Assembly: GCA_028289345.1 (NCBI GenBank) | Contig: JANQQL010000025.1 | Coordinates: forward strand, 558,001-622,000 | DNA: 64,000 nt | DNA from: Planctomycetota bacterium | Lineage (GTDB): Bacteria; Planctomycetota; B15-G4; SIAN01 | Reading direction: 5' to 3' | Part shown: positions 45,369 through 53,801 of the stretch, one piece after another | Numbering within the stretch: the stretch's first letter is position 1 | Layout: each line of letters begins with the position of its first letter | Translations under genes and position numbers: made by a program | Notes under the pieces: model-generated | The model's input: the letters and a program-made list of their open reading frames with translations, nothing else | The model's database searches: none | Told to the model about the DNA's origin: nothing

Positions 45369-47681
45369 GTGGTTCTCAGTCACACGATCGGGCTGCGCGC
45401 CTTGTTGAGTGCGCAGCGCTCCATGGACATCATCGGCCAGAACGTCGCGAATGCCGCCACCGAGGGGTACTCACGTCGGGTGTCTGTGCTTTCTCCCACA
45501 GACCCCATTTCTCTCAGTTCCGGGTCCTTTGGCACCGGCGTGACGATCGGCGACGTTCGGCGCGTCCATGACGGCTTGTTGGAATCGCGAATTCGTGTGC
45601 AGCGGCAAGCGGTGGGACAGGCCGCGACCGAGCGGGAACTTCTGACGTTCCTGGATGGCTACTTCACCGACATCGACGGTTCCGGGGTGAGCGGGCGACT
45701 CAGTGACTTCTTTGGGGCGGTCTCGGGAGCGACGGCCGGCCCCGGGGATTCGACCCTGCAAGGGGAGCTGATCCAGGCGGGAGTGAGTCTGTCTCTGGGA
45801 TTCCGACAGATGTCGACCCAGATTTCCAGCGTCGCCGAGGATGCCCGATCCACCTTGAGTTCGACCGTGGATCAGATCAACGCGTACGCCAAGGAGATCG
45901 CCAGCCTCAACGGCAAGATCACTGCGTCGGCGGCGTCCGGAGCCGAACCAAGCGGTCTGTTCGACACGCGAGAGAGACTTGTTCAAGAACTGTCCGAGTT
46001 GGTGGATGTGCAGGCTCTCGAGCGAGGTCAAGGCACGACGGACATCTTGGTCGACGGCCATCTGCTGGTGGGGGGCTCGCGGGCCGGGGAGCTTTCGCTG
46101 AAGCTGTTGACCGATGGGTCGGCGGAACTCAGTTCGGAAACGGGTGTTCCCATGGAGATCCGCGGCGGCAAGTTGAGGGGCCTTCTCAACGTGGCTCAAG
46201 AGGTCATTCCTTCCCACCTTCAGCAGCTCGACGAGGTGGCGCGCACCATGATCCTGGAGGTGAATCGCATTCACTCGACGGGAGTCCCTGGGAACGGACC
46301 GTTCGAGACCCTGACGTCGAATCGCCGAATCGATGATCCCACAGACATCAACCGGGTGCTCTCCGACTTGCCCCTGGACTTCGCCGTTCAGAGCGGGACC
46401 TTGGTGGTAAATGTCGTGGATCAGACTTCAGGGAATCTCGTTCAGCATCAGGTCGCCATTGATCCCGCTGCCATGAGACTCTCCGATGTTGCGGCGGCGC
46501 TCAACGACCTGGAGAACTTGTCTGCAAGCTTGGACTCTACGGGACGCTTGCGGATCCTTGCCGACTCAGGCTATGGATTCGACTTTAGTTCTCGGCTGGA
46601 TACGAATCCGGATGATGATGGCACCTTGGGCTCCGCCTCCGGGACGTTGAGCAGCAGTTTGACAACCTTCGCCTTGAGCGATGGCAATCAGCTGTCGATT
46701 GAAGTGGACGGACAGCCCGCCCAAACGGTGACGTTTCAGGCCGCAGACTTTGCAGACATTTCCGAAGCCACCGCTGCGGAAGTCGCCGCGGCGATCAATG
46801 CCAGCGTCACCGGTGCCACGGCATTGGTGTCGAAGGGGCGCTTGGTGATTCAATCCGACTCGACGGGTAGCAGCAGCTCACTGCAGTTGTCCGACGTTTC
46901 CGGGACTCCGAGCAGTGCGCTGGGCCTTTCGACGTCCCCGGTGACCGGCAACGATCAACCGGTCACCGTCGAGTTGAAGGGGGAGCCGGCCGATCCCATG
47001 ACCGGGCGGCTGTTCATCCAGGCGTCGGGTGACGGGACGATCGGAGTGACCCCGGGCTTGACGATGGAGGTCCGGGATGAGGGAGGAAGTCTGCTCGGCG
47101 TTTTGGAGGTCGGAGATGGCTACACCCCGGGAGAAGACTTGGAAGTGATTCCGGGCGTGACGGTTTCCTTCTCGGCGGGGAATGTCTCTGCCAGTGGCGG
47201 AGACTTCATTGGAGTCGACCTGTTCGAAGACTCGGACACCTCCGACATTCTCGTCGCCCTGGAAATTGCCACCTTCTTCCACGGGTCGGACGCTTCGACC
47301 ATCGAAGTCGCGGATCGAATCGTGCAAGACCCCGGCGCCCTCGCCGGCTCACGAACCGGAACTGTGGGCGATGGATCGAATCTGTTCGCTCTTCTCGACT
47401 TGCAGGAATCCGGGCTGACCGAACTGGGGGATCGGACCATTCTCGAAGCCTACGCCGACATCGTTTCCGGAGTCGGGCTCGAGGCACAGGGAGCCGAGTC
47501 CCGCGAAGAAGTGGAGAATCTGCTCCTCGAGTCGCTGGATGCGCGGAGGGCGGAGATCTCCGGGGTCAACCTAGATGAAGAAATGCTGAAGCTTCTCGAG
47601 ATGGAGCAGCTCCACTCGGCGGTGACCCGTTACCTACAAGTCGTGACAGAAAACACGGACCAGTTGCTGAGTATTGTCTGA
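45369..47681 (+). CDS. flgK: Hook-filament junction protein FlgK (HAP1, extended)
   Basis: FlgK is the first hook-filament junction protein. The N-terminal signature (LRALLSAQRSMDIIGQNVANAATEGYSRRVSVLSP) and C-terminal helix (EEMLKLLEMEQLHSAVTRYLQVVTENTDQLLSIV) are typical. At 770 residues it is longer than the 547-residue Salmonella protein. Part of the extra length is a domain at about residues 427-520 that matches a domain in FlgE of this window. The start is GTG at 45369. The stop overlaps flgL (TGATG). Confidence 0.95.
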   Translation: MVLSHTIGLRALLSAQRSMDIIGQNVANAATEGYSRRVSVLSPTDPISLSSGSFGTGVTIGDVRRVHDGLLESRIRVQRQAVGQAATERELLTFLDGYFTDIDGSGVSGRLSDFFGAVSGATAGPGDSTLQGELIQAGVSLSLGFRQMSTQISSVAEDARSTLSSTVDQINAYAKEIASLNGKITASAASGAEPSGLFDTRERLVQELSELVDVQALERGQGTTDILVDGHLLVGGSRAGELSLKLLTDGSAELSSETGVPMEIRGGKLRGLLNVAQEVIPSHLQQLDEVARTMILEVNRIHSTGVPGNGPFETLTSNRRIDDPTDINRVLSDLPLDFAVQSGTLVVNVVDQTSGNLVQHQVAIDPAAMRLSDVAAALNDLENLSASLDSTGRLRILADSGYGFDFSSRLDTNPDDDGTLGSASGTLSSSLTTFALSDGNQLSIEVDGQPAQTVTFQAADFADISEATAAEVAAAINASVTGATALVSKGRLVIQSDSTGSSSSLQLSDVSGTPSSALGLSTSPVTGNDQPVTVELKGEPADPMTGRLFIQASGDGTIGVTPGLTMEVRDEGGSLLGVLEVGDGYTPGEDLEVIPGVTVSFSAGNVSASGGDFIGVDLFEDSDTSDILVALEIATFFHGSDASTIEVADRIVQDPGALAGSRTGTVGDGSNLFALLDLQESGLTELGDRTILEAYADIVSGVGLEAQGAESREEVENLLLESLDARRAEISGVNLDEEMLKLLEMEQLHSAVTRYLQVVTENTDQLLSIV

Positions 47682-49150
47682 TGCGAATTCCCCAGTCGAC
47701 GATTTTTCAGAGCTCGTTGAGTCATCTGGCCCGAAACTTCGGGGATGTCTTCGACATCCAGCAGAAGATCACGACCGGCAAGAAGCTCTTCCTCCCGTCG
47801 CAAGGGCCGGCGTCGATTCGTCCCCTGCTGGAGCTGCGCTCAGCTCGCCAGCATCTCGATCAAGTGTCCGACAACCTCGGGCTCTTGGAGTCGGATCTGG
47901 GCACTGCCGAGGGAGTCCTTCAGAATATCTCCGACTTGGTGACTCGGGCTCGAGAGCTCGCGGTCGGTTCCGCCAATGGGACCGCAAGCGCCCAGGACCG
48001 CGCCGCCGCCGCGGACGAGATCGACGGTCTTCTCAGTCAGCTCGTGAGCCTGGTCAACACCAAGAGTAGTTCTGGGTACCTGTTCGGTGGATCCGTTCGA
48101 TCGACGGCTCCCTTCGTGATGACCACGACTTCCCAGGGAAACTCCGTGGAGTATCAAGGGGATGACCGGGTGGTACAGGTGGATCTTGGGAACAGCGTGC
48201 AACTCGGTGCGAACATTCCTGGGTCGAGCATCTTCGGGATCGGCGATCGCGAACCCACCATCTACTCGGGAGAGACCGGTGCGATCGCAGGAACCGGACG
48301 CGACAGCCTGCGAGGAAGCGACCAGTTGCTGGTTCGCCATTCCCAAACCCTGATTGGCGATGGCAAGGGGACGGGAGGTGCGGACACCGTGACCGGCGTG
48401 GCGCCGGGTGACTCGATGGCTTCCGACACCTTGCTAGGGATCAACGCCGCCTCGATCACAGTGGTCGACAACAGCGGCACCGGCGCGTTCGGGACGGTCT
48501 CCATTGACGGTGGGACGCCCGTCGCTTGGACATCGGCGGACACGGACTTGGCCTTCACCACTGGGGCGGGCGACTCGGTCCATCTCGATTTTTCGAATGT
48601 CACCGCGGGAACCAATGCCACGTTGGGCGTGACCGGAGAAGGCACGCTCTCTTTGGACGGCGGACTCACGACGGTGGAGATCGATTTCCTGGAACAGAAC
48701 CAGCTGGTCACTGACTCCAAGACCGGAGAGTCCATCTTCGTGGACTCCCGAGGAATTCAGCGAGAAGGAACGTCCCACATTCGCGCTCCGGGAACCTTCG
48801 ACCTCTTCCATTCCCTGTCCGAGCTTTCGGTCCAACTTCGCGACGTGGATCATCTTCCCGAGGAAGAGCGTGACGACCGCATTCGCGAAATGATTGTGGA
48901 ACTCGAGCGCAACCAGGATCAGGTCCTCGCTTCGCTCTCTGAACTCGGGTCTCGACTCCGCCTCACCGACATGACCCGCAGTCGAACCGAAGAGCTGGAC
49001 TTCCTCCTCGTTCAGAACCAAAGCGACCTGGAAGACGTGGACCTCTCCGAGGCCATCGTCGAGCTGACGTCTTCCGAAGCCGTGCTCCAGGCCACTCTGG
49101 CGATCAGCACCCGACTCATCCAGCTCCCGAGCTTGATCAACGCGTTGTAG
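47681..49150 (+). CDS. flgL: Hook-filament junction protein FlgL (HAP3)
   Basis: FlgL is the second junction protein. The 489-residue product has the flagellin-like N-terminus (MRIPQSTIFQSSLSHLARNFGDVFDIQQKITTGKKLFLPSQGPASIRPLLELR) and a C-terminal helix (EAIVELTSSEAVLQATLAISTRLIQLPSLINAL). A long Gly/Thr/Asp-rich beta insert from about residue 200 to 365 makes it larger than the enteric protein. It ends the operon; no csrA or fliW follows, and the next gene is on the other strand. Confidence 0.94.
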   Translation: MRIPQSTIFQSSLSHLARNFGDVFDIQQKITTGKKLFLPSQGPASIRPLLELRSARQHLDQVSDNLGLLESDLGTAEGVLQNISDLVTRARELAVGSANGTASAQDRAAAADEIDGLLSQLVSLVNTKSSSGYLFGGSVRSTAPFVMTTTSQGNSVEYQGDDRVVQVDLGNSVQLGANIPGSSIFGIGDREPTIYSGETGAIAGTGRDSLRGSDQLLVRHSQTLIGDGKGTGGADTVTGVAPGDSMASDTLLGINAASITVVDNSGTGAFGTVSIDGGTPVAWTSADTDLAFTTGAGDSVHLDFSNVTAGTNATLGVTGEGTLSLDGGLTTVEIDFLEQNQLVTDSKTGESIFVDSRGIQREGTSHIRAPGTFDLFHSLSELSVQLRDVDHLPEEERDDRIREMIVELERNQDQVLASLSELGSRLRLTDMTRSRTEELDFLLVQNQSDLEDVDLSEAIVELTSSEAVLQATLAISTRLIQLPSLINAL

Positions 49151-49183
49151 GAGTCCGGGGGCCGCGCGGGGCCGACGCCACGA

Positions 49184-49744
49184 CTACCCCTTCTCGAGTT
49201 GCTCCGAAACTGCCGCGATGCCCCGGTAGAGCATGTTCCGGACGGCGCCCTCGCTCTTTTGGAGACGCTCGGCGATGTTGGCGTGGGAGAGTCCTTCCAA
49301 GCGCGAAAGGCGAATCACCTCCCGGTAGGCGGGGGGCAGGCGCTGCAAGGCGACCAGGATTCTTTGGAGCTCCTCTCGGGCTTCGGCTTGTTGTTCTGGG
49401 TCTTGAGCCAATGCTTCTTGCAGCAAGGAAGCGGTGCGTTCCTGGCTCGGATGTCGACGTTCCGCGGTGTAGTAGCGGTAGCGATCAATGACTTTGCGAT
49501 CCGCCGTGCGGAACAGCCAGCGGCGAAATCCCTGCTCATCGGAAAAGCGATACTGTTCCAGCCGTTGCAGGACCTCTCGACAGACCGATTGCACCAAGTC
49601 TGCCACGGATTCACGCGCCTCGATGAGGGGATCCATGCGATGCCGAATGTATTGAGTCAGGGCCGGTCGGTGAGTTTCCAGCAACGCCTCGCAGTCAAGC
49701 TCTCGAGCGGAAAGCTGATCTGGGGGTGGGGATGGCGTGGCCAT
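49184..49744 (-). CDS. ECF-type RNA polymerase sigma factor
   Basis: This is a 186-residue extracytoplasmic-function sigma factor. Region 2 is recognisable (HRPALTQYIRHRMDPLIEARESVADLVQSVCREVLQRLEQYRFSDEQGFRRWLFRTADRKVIDRYRY, residues 22-90), and region 4 contains the helix-turn-helix LPPAYREVIRLSRLEGLSHANIAERLQKSEGAVRNMLYRGI (about residues 138-178). I use the ATG at 49744; the frame stays open to 50011 inside the opposite gene. It is divergent from a TPR protein kinase, a pairing typical of Planctomycetota in which kinase signalling is thought to control the sigma factor. No separate anti-sigma gene is present. Confidence 0.92.
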   Translation of the reverse strand: MATPSPPPDQLSARELDCEALLETHRPALTQYIRHRMDPLIEARESVADLVQSVCREVLQRLEQYRFSDEQGFRRWLFRTADRKVIDRYRYYTAERRHPSQERTASLLQEALAQDPEQQAEAREELQRILVALQRLPPAYREVIRLSRLEGLSHANIAERLQKSEGAVRNMLYRGIAAVSEQLEKG

Positions 49745-49877
49745 GCAAGATCCGGGAAAATCGGCGGCAGAAGAGGAGAGAAGGTTAGCCCTCGGAGCAG
49801 CAGGGCGCCAGCCCTGGGTGTTGTGCGCGTTCTGCCCCGGCTGCTTCTTCGGCGAGCGCACGCGGTTGAGCAACGAC
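49745..49877. promoter_or_regulatory. Divergent promoter region of the ECF sigma/kinase pair
   Basis: These 133 bases between the two start codons must contain promoters in both directions. I see no clear -10/-35 pair, palindrome or sigma-54 element by eye. Confidence 0.4.
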
Positions 49878-52484
49878 ATGGCTTCCGACGCTCGAAAACC
49901 TACCGACCAAGATGACTCCCACGAATCGCCGGAAGGCGATTCCTCTCTCCTTTTGTCTCCCATCGGGGAGATTCTTGCGCCCTGCCTTGAGACCTTGGAG
50001 AAACGGGGCAACGCGGCGCTTGATCAGTTGTGTGAGCAACATCCCGAGCATGCCGAGAGCCTCCGCCGTCGAGTCCATCACTTGCGCGAAGCCGGGTTCT
50101 TGCCGATGCCTCGAGCTCTCGGTCCCTATGAACTCTACGAGCCGCTGGGAAGTGGGGGGATGGGGATTGTTCACCTGGCTCACGATCCTCGGATGAATCG
50201 ACTGGTCGCAATCAAGAAAGTGCCGGGTTGGCTGGCTCAGAGTGAGAAGGCGCGGGCACGATTCGAACGGGAAGTGAAAGCGGTGGCGCAGCTCCGCCAC
50301 CCCCACATCGTGCCCGTCTACGACGTCGGCGAAGACGAAGAGTCGCCCTACTTTGTCATGGAGTTCGTCAAGGGGAGCACTCTTGCTCTTGTTCTCGACA
50401 AAATTCGCGAAACCAAGGAGACGGTGGAGTCCCTCACGACCCAACACTTGGTGGCTGCCTTGGGAGGCCCCCCCCATCCCGTGCCGGCGCCGTGGGGGCA
50501 GGCGTACGTGCAAGCGGTGGCGCACCTGACTCTGGAGGTGGCACAAGCGCTGCATCACGCACACCAACACGGCATCGTTCACCGAGATGTCAAACCCAGC
50601 AACGTTCTCGTGCGGAGTGATGGCCGGGGACTCTTGTTCGACTTTGGCCTAGCCCGGGTCGACGACCAGGAACCGCTGACCCTTACCGGGGATTTCACCG
50701 GGACTCCGCACTACATGGCGCCCGAGCAAGTGGCGGGAAGGGCCGAGTTGGCAGGGGATCCTCGGGCCGACGTCTACTCGTTGGGAGTCACCTTGTTCGA
50801 GTTGTTGACCCTGCGTCGGCCGTTCGAGGGCTCCTCGACCGCCTCGATCTTTCGGCAGATCCAGTCGGCGAGCGTGCCCCTCCCTCGCAAGTTCAACCCG
50901 TTGATTCCCAAGGACCTCGAAACCATTTGCTTGACCGCCATGGAGAAGAATCCGGACAAGCGCTACCAATCTGCGCGCGAGTTCGCCGAAGACTTGCAAC
51001 GCTTCCTCGCGTACAAGCCGGTCCAAGCCCGACCGATCGGCCCGACGGTGCGAAGCTGGCGGTGGGTCCGCCGCAACCCCTCTCTGGCCGCCGCAGGATT
51101 CTTGGGAGTGTGCCTCGCCGTGGGCATCCCTGGGGGAATCTTGAGTGCGAACTTCGCCATTCGCGCGGAAGCGGACCGCGCGCTGGCAGAAAGTCAGAAA
51201 GCCCAACAGATCAATCGCTTTCTGGACGAGATGATCTCCGCGGCCGACCCTCGCCAAGATGGCCCCGACGTGAAGGTCGCAGAGCTCTTGGATCGAGCGG
51301 CAGAGCGTTTGGGGGTCGAGTTGCAGGACGCGCCGCTCGTCCAAGCGGCACTGCGGCAGACGTTGGGACGCACCTATCTGAGTCTGGGGCTGACCGAGAC
51401 GGGGCGTGAGCAACTGACCATGGCCGCCGGCCTGTTGCGGGAACAGGGAGGAGCGGAAGAGGATCTTGCGTTCACACTGAACCTGTTGGGCGTCGCTTGT
51501 GCCAAGGCCAATGATCTTGCTCAAGCGGAGAAATGCTTTCAGGAGTCGCGTTCGATCCGCGCGAACCTTCCGGACAGCGACCAAAGCAAACTGTCCTCCT
51601 GTCTGACCAACCTCTCTCACCTGCGGATTCTCCAGAACGACTTGGTCGGGGCCGAGGAGTTCTTGCGAGAAGCGGTTGGCCTGAGCGAAGTTCGAGGCGG
51701 GGTCAACCTGGCGAATACGCTGACGGCCCTGGCCGAGGTGCTCATTCGAAAGGGCAACCGAAAGGAAGCCGAGAGTCTGCTTCTCCGTTCCTTGAAGGAG
51801 CTCCAGGAACGAGCCTCGACCGACGTGCCGGCTCGGATGCTCCAACGCCGAAAGCTGGGGAACTTCTACGCCAAAGGAAACTCCTACGAGACTGCCGAGG
51901 CTCATCTGAAACGTGCCGTCCAGCTCGGCCGAGAAAGGCTCCCCTCCGAGCATCCAGACTTGAGCAAAGCATGGATGGACCTCGGAGACGTTCTGGGGAA
52001 GCAGGGAAAGTCGGGCGAGGCCAGTCAGGCATTTCAGGCGAGTCTGGATTCCTTGCTTGCTCATCCTCAGCCAGACCGACTCACGATGTCCCGAGCTCAT
52101 CATCAGCTGGCGCTTGCCGCGGAGGTGGATCAATCTTGGGAGATCAGTGGCAAGGCGATTCTCGATGCCTTGAGCGAGCTTCGGCGGTTGTCGGGAGACT
52201 TGGATCCTCGAGTTGCGTCGCTACTCAATGACGCGATGCGCATCCTCTTTGCCGCCGAGCACTTCGACGCACTGGAAGTCGTGTTGCTCGAGTTCGAGGA
52301 GATCTACCGCAACGCCTTTGGCGAAGCGCATTGGTTTCGAGAGGAGTGCTTAGTGACCTTGGCGGAGATCTACGAAGCAACGGGGGACGAGAGCAGCGAG
52401 CAGCGGATGCTGGAGAAGCTTGGCAAGCTGGCAGCTCCCGAGCCGCGGGACCATGCCCTTGGAGATCCTTCGGCAACCGAGTGA
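49878..52484 (+). CDS. Transmembrane serine/threonine protein kinase with TPR tail
   Basis: This 868-residue Hanks-type kinase has all key motifs: the glycine loop GSGGMGIVHLAHD with VAIKK (about residues 88-108), HRDVKPSNVLV (about 235), DFG (about 255), GTPHYMAPEQ, and DVYSLGVTLFEL. A transmembrane helix follows (about residues 405-425, AAAGFLGVCLAVGIPGGIL), then about 400 residues of TPR-like helical repeats that would lie outside the cytoplasm or at the membrane as a sensor or scaffold. I place the start at ATG 49878; an earlier in-frame ATG would overlap the sigma gene. It probably acts together with the divergent ECF sigma factor. Confidence 0.93.
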   Translation: MASDARKPTDQDDSHESPEGDSSLLLSPIGEILAPCLETLEKRGNAALDQLCEQHPEHAESLRRRVHHLREAGFLPMPRALGPYELYEPLGSGGMGIVHLAHDPRMNRLVAIKKVPGWLAQSEKARARFEREVKAVAQLRHPHIVPVYDVGEDEESPYFVMEFVKGSTLALVLDKIRETKETVESLTTQHLVAALGGPPHPVPAPWGQAYVQAVAHLTLEVAQALHHAHQHGIVHRDVKPSNVLVRSDGRGLLFDFGLARVDDQEPLTLTGDFTGTPHYMAPEQVAGRAELAGDPRADVYSLGVTLFELLTLRRPFEGSSTASIFRQIQSASVPLPRKFNPLIPKDLETICLTAMEKNPDKRYQSAREFAEDLQRFLAYKPVQARPIGPTVRSWRWVRRNPSLAAAGFLGVCLAVGIPGGILSANFAIRAEADRALAESQKAQQINRFLDEMISAADPRQDGPDVKVAELLDRAAERLGVELQDAPLVQAALRQTLGRTYLSLGLTETGREQLTMAAGLLREQGGAEEDLAFTLNLLGVACAKANDLAQAEKCFQESRSIRANLPDSDQSKLSSCLTNLSHLRILQNDLVGAEEFLREAVGLSEVRGGVNLANTLTALAEVLIRKGNRKEAESLLLRSLKELQERASTDVPARMLQRRKLGNFYAKGNSYETAEAHLKRAVQLGRERLPSEHPDLSKAWMDLGDVLGKQGKSGEASQAFQASLDSLLAHPQPDRLTMSRAHHQLALAAEVDQSWEISGKAILDALSELRRLSGDLDPRVASLLNDAMRILFAAEHFDALEVVLLEFEEIYRNAFGEAHWFREECLVTLAEIYEATGDESSEQRMLEKLGKLAAPEPRDHALGDPSATE

Positions 52485-52497
52485 TCACACTCGCTGA

Positions 52498-52524
52498 AAG
52501 CGCTTGCGAAGTTTGTTCGCGCTT
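52498..52524. terminator. Possible bidirectional terminator hairpin between the kinase and HlyD genes
   Basis: Two convergent genes end on either side of an imperfect hairpin: AAGCGC and CGAA on one arm, TTCG and GCGCTT on the other, with a loop GTTTG and a small bulge. The T-tracts are poor, so the call is tentative. Confidence 0.3.
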
Positions 52525-52526
52525 CC

Positions 52527-53801
52527 TCAGTCCAGGGCGACGGCATCCCGTGCATGACCAAACAGTAGAGCGAGAGCTCGAGTCCGATTCTTCACCAGCT
52601 CCGCAGTACCCGTCATGCCGAGTTGCAGGTGTTTCATGCGGATGCCCGGCTCCTTGACCGGATCGTGCAACAAGACCTCCAGGCGATAGGCCGTGCCGAG
52701 CCGAGGATGGGACACGGCGTCCGGGGAGATGGACTCGAGGCGGCCGTGAACCACACCGAAGTCACGGTGAGGAAATGCGTCCATCTTCACCGTGGCGGGT
52801 CTTCCAAGGATCTCGCGCAAGTGGCCGGCGTCGCGGTTGGAAAGGAAGGCCTCCAAGACCCACGGGGCGTTGCGCGGCGCGATCCTCGCCATGGTGTCTC
52901 CGGACTTGACGATCGTTCCTTCCAGCGATTTCTCGATCCAGACCAGGGTCCCACTCGCCGGGGCTCGTAGAACCAACTCTTCGAGCTCTCTCAACAGTCG
53001 CTCTTCTTGAACCCCGAGAGTTCGATGCTCGTCCTCCAGAGCGAGAATACGCTCTTCCAGGTCGGCGAGTTCCCGATCCCGGTCGTGCAACGCCTGATCG
53101 ATGCGATGGGACGCGAGCTCTCTGGCATCCTGAGCGCGAGCAATCTGGCGCGCGGCAATCTGTTCCGCGACCTGGGCTCGCTCGGCTGCTCCCTGGGCGA
53201 GGAGCCAGCGCGTTTCCTTTGCGCGAATTTCCTCTTCGGGAACCAAGCCGGTTCCCAGTTCCAGAGCGCGATTCCACTCTTCCTTGGCGAGGGCCGTTTC
53301 GGCCTGGCAGTCGCGAAGCGTTGCCTGGGCTTCTTGGCGTTTTTGCAGGGCGATCTCGAGATCCGACTCGGAGAGTCGAAGCCCGATGCGGTCTTGAAGG
53401 CGCTCGCTTTCCTGGCGACGCAGCAAGGCTTGTCGCGATCGCTGCAGAGCTTCCAGCCTCTGGGAAGCCAGAGACTTTCGCTGACGCGTCTTTTTCAGGT
53501 CTTCCTGACGCGGTGCCCCATCAATCTCGAAGAGAGAATCTCCTTGCTCGACCGCCTGGCCCTCGTCCACATGGACTCGTAGCAGTCGGCCTTCCAGATC
53601 CGATTGCACGCAAAGCAGGTCGCCCTGGGGCCGAACGCTCCCCATTGCGCTCACTTTGCGATCCACCGTCAAGAAGTACGCCGCGCTCAGTCCGAAGATC
53701 AGGAGGCCGAAACCCAGATAGACGGAACCACGCATCCAGCGGGGCGGGCGACCCAGCATGGCTTCGGTGAACTCGTCCCCTCGTGTCAGGTCAACTGGCA
53801 T
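52527..53801 (-). CDS. HlyD-family membrane fusion protein of the RiPP exporter
   Basis: This 424-residue adaptor protein links an inner-membrane ABC exporter to the periplasm or outer membrane. It has one N-terminal transmembrane helix (VYLGFGLLIFGLSAAYFLTV, about residues 28-47), then a split biotinyl-lipoyl domain (GRLLRVHVDEGQAVEQGDSLFEIDGA and LVLRAPASGTLVWIEKSLEGTIVKSGDTMARI) around a long coiled coil (about residues 100-290), and a C-terminal beta-barrel (YRLEVLLHDP, LGMTGTAEL). I start it at ATG 53801, overlapping the ABC transporter stop by 11 bases. It is the last gene of the lanthipeptide-like operon; no TolC-type outer-membrane channel gene is nearby. Confidence 0.9.
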   Translation of the reverse strand: MPVDLTRGDEFTEAMLGRPPRWMRGSVYLGFGLLIFGLSAAYFLTVDRKVSAMGSVRPQGDLLCVQSDLEGRLLRVHVDEGQAVEQGDSLFEIDGAPRQEDLKKTRQRKSLASQRLEALQRSRQALLRRQESERLQDRIGLRLSESDLEIALQKRQEAQATLRDCQAETALAKEEWNRALELGTGLVPEEEIRAKETRWLLAQGAAERAQVAEQIAARQIARAQDARELASHRIDQALHDRDRELADLEERILALEDEHRTLGVQEERLLRELEELVLRAPASGTLVWIEKSLEGTIVKSGDTMARIAPRNAPWVLEAFLSNRDAGHLREILGRPATVKMDAFPHRDFGVVHGRLESISPDAVSHPRLGTAYRLEVLLHDPVKEPGIRMKHLQLGMTGTAELVKNRTRALALLFGHARDAVALD

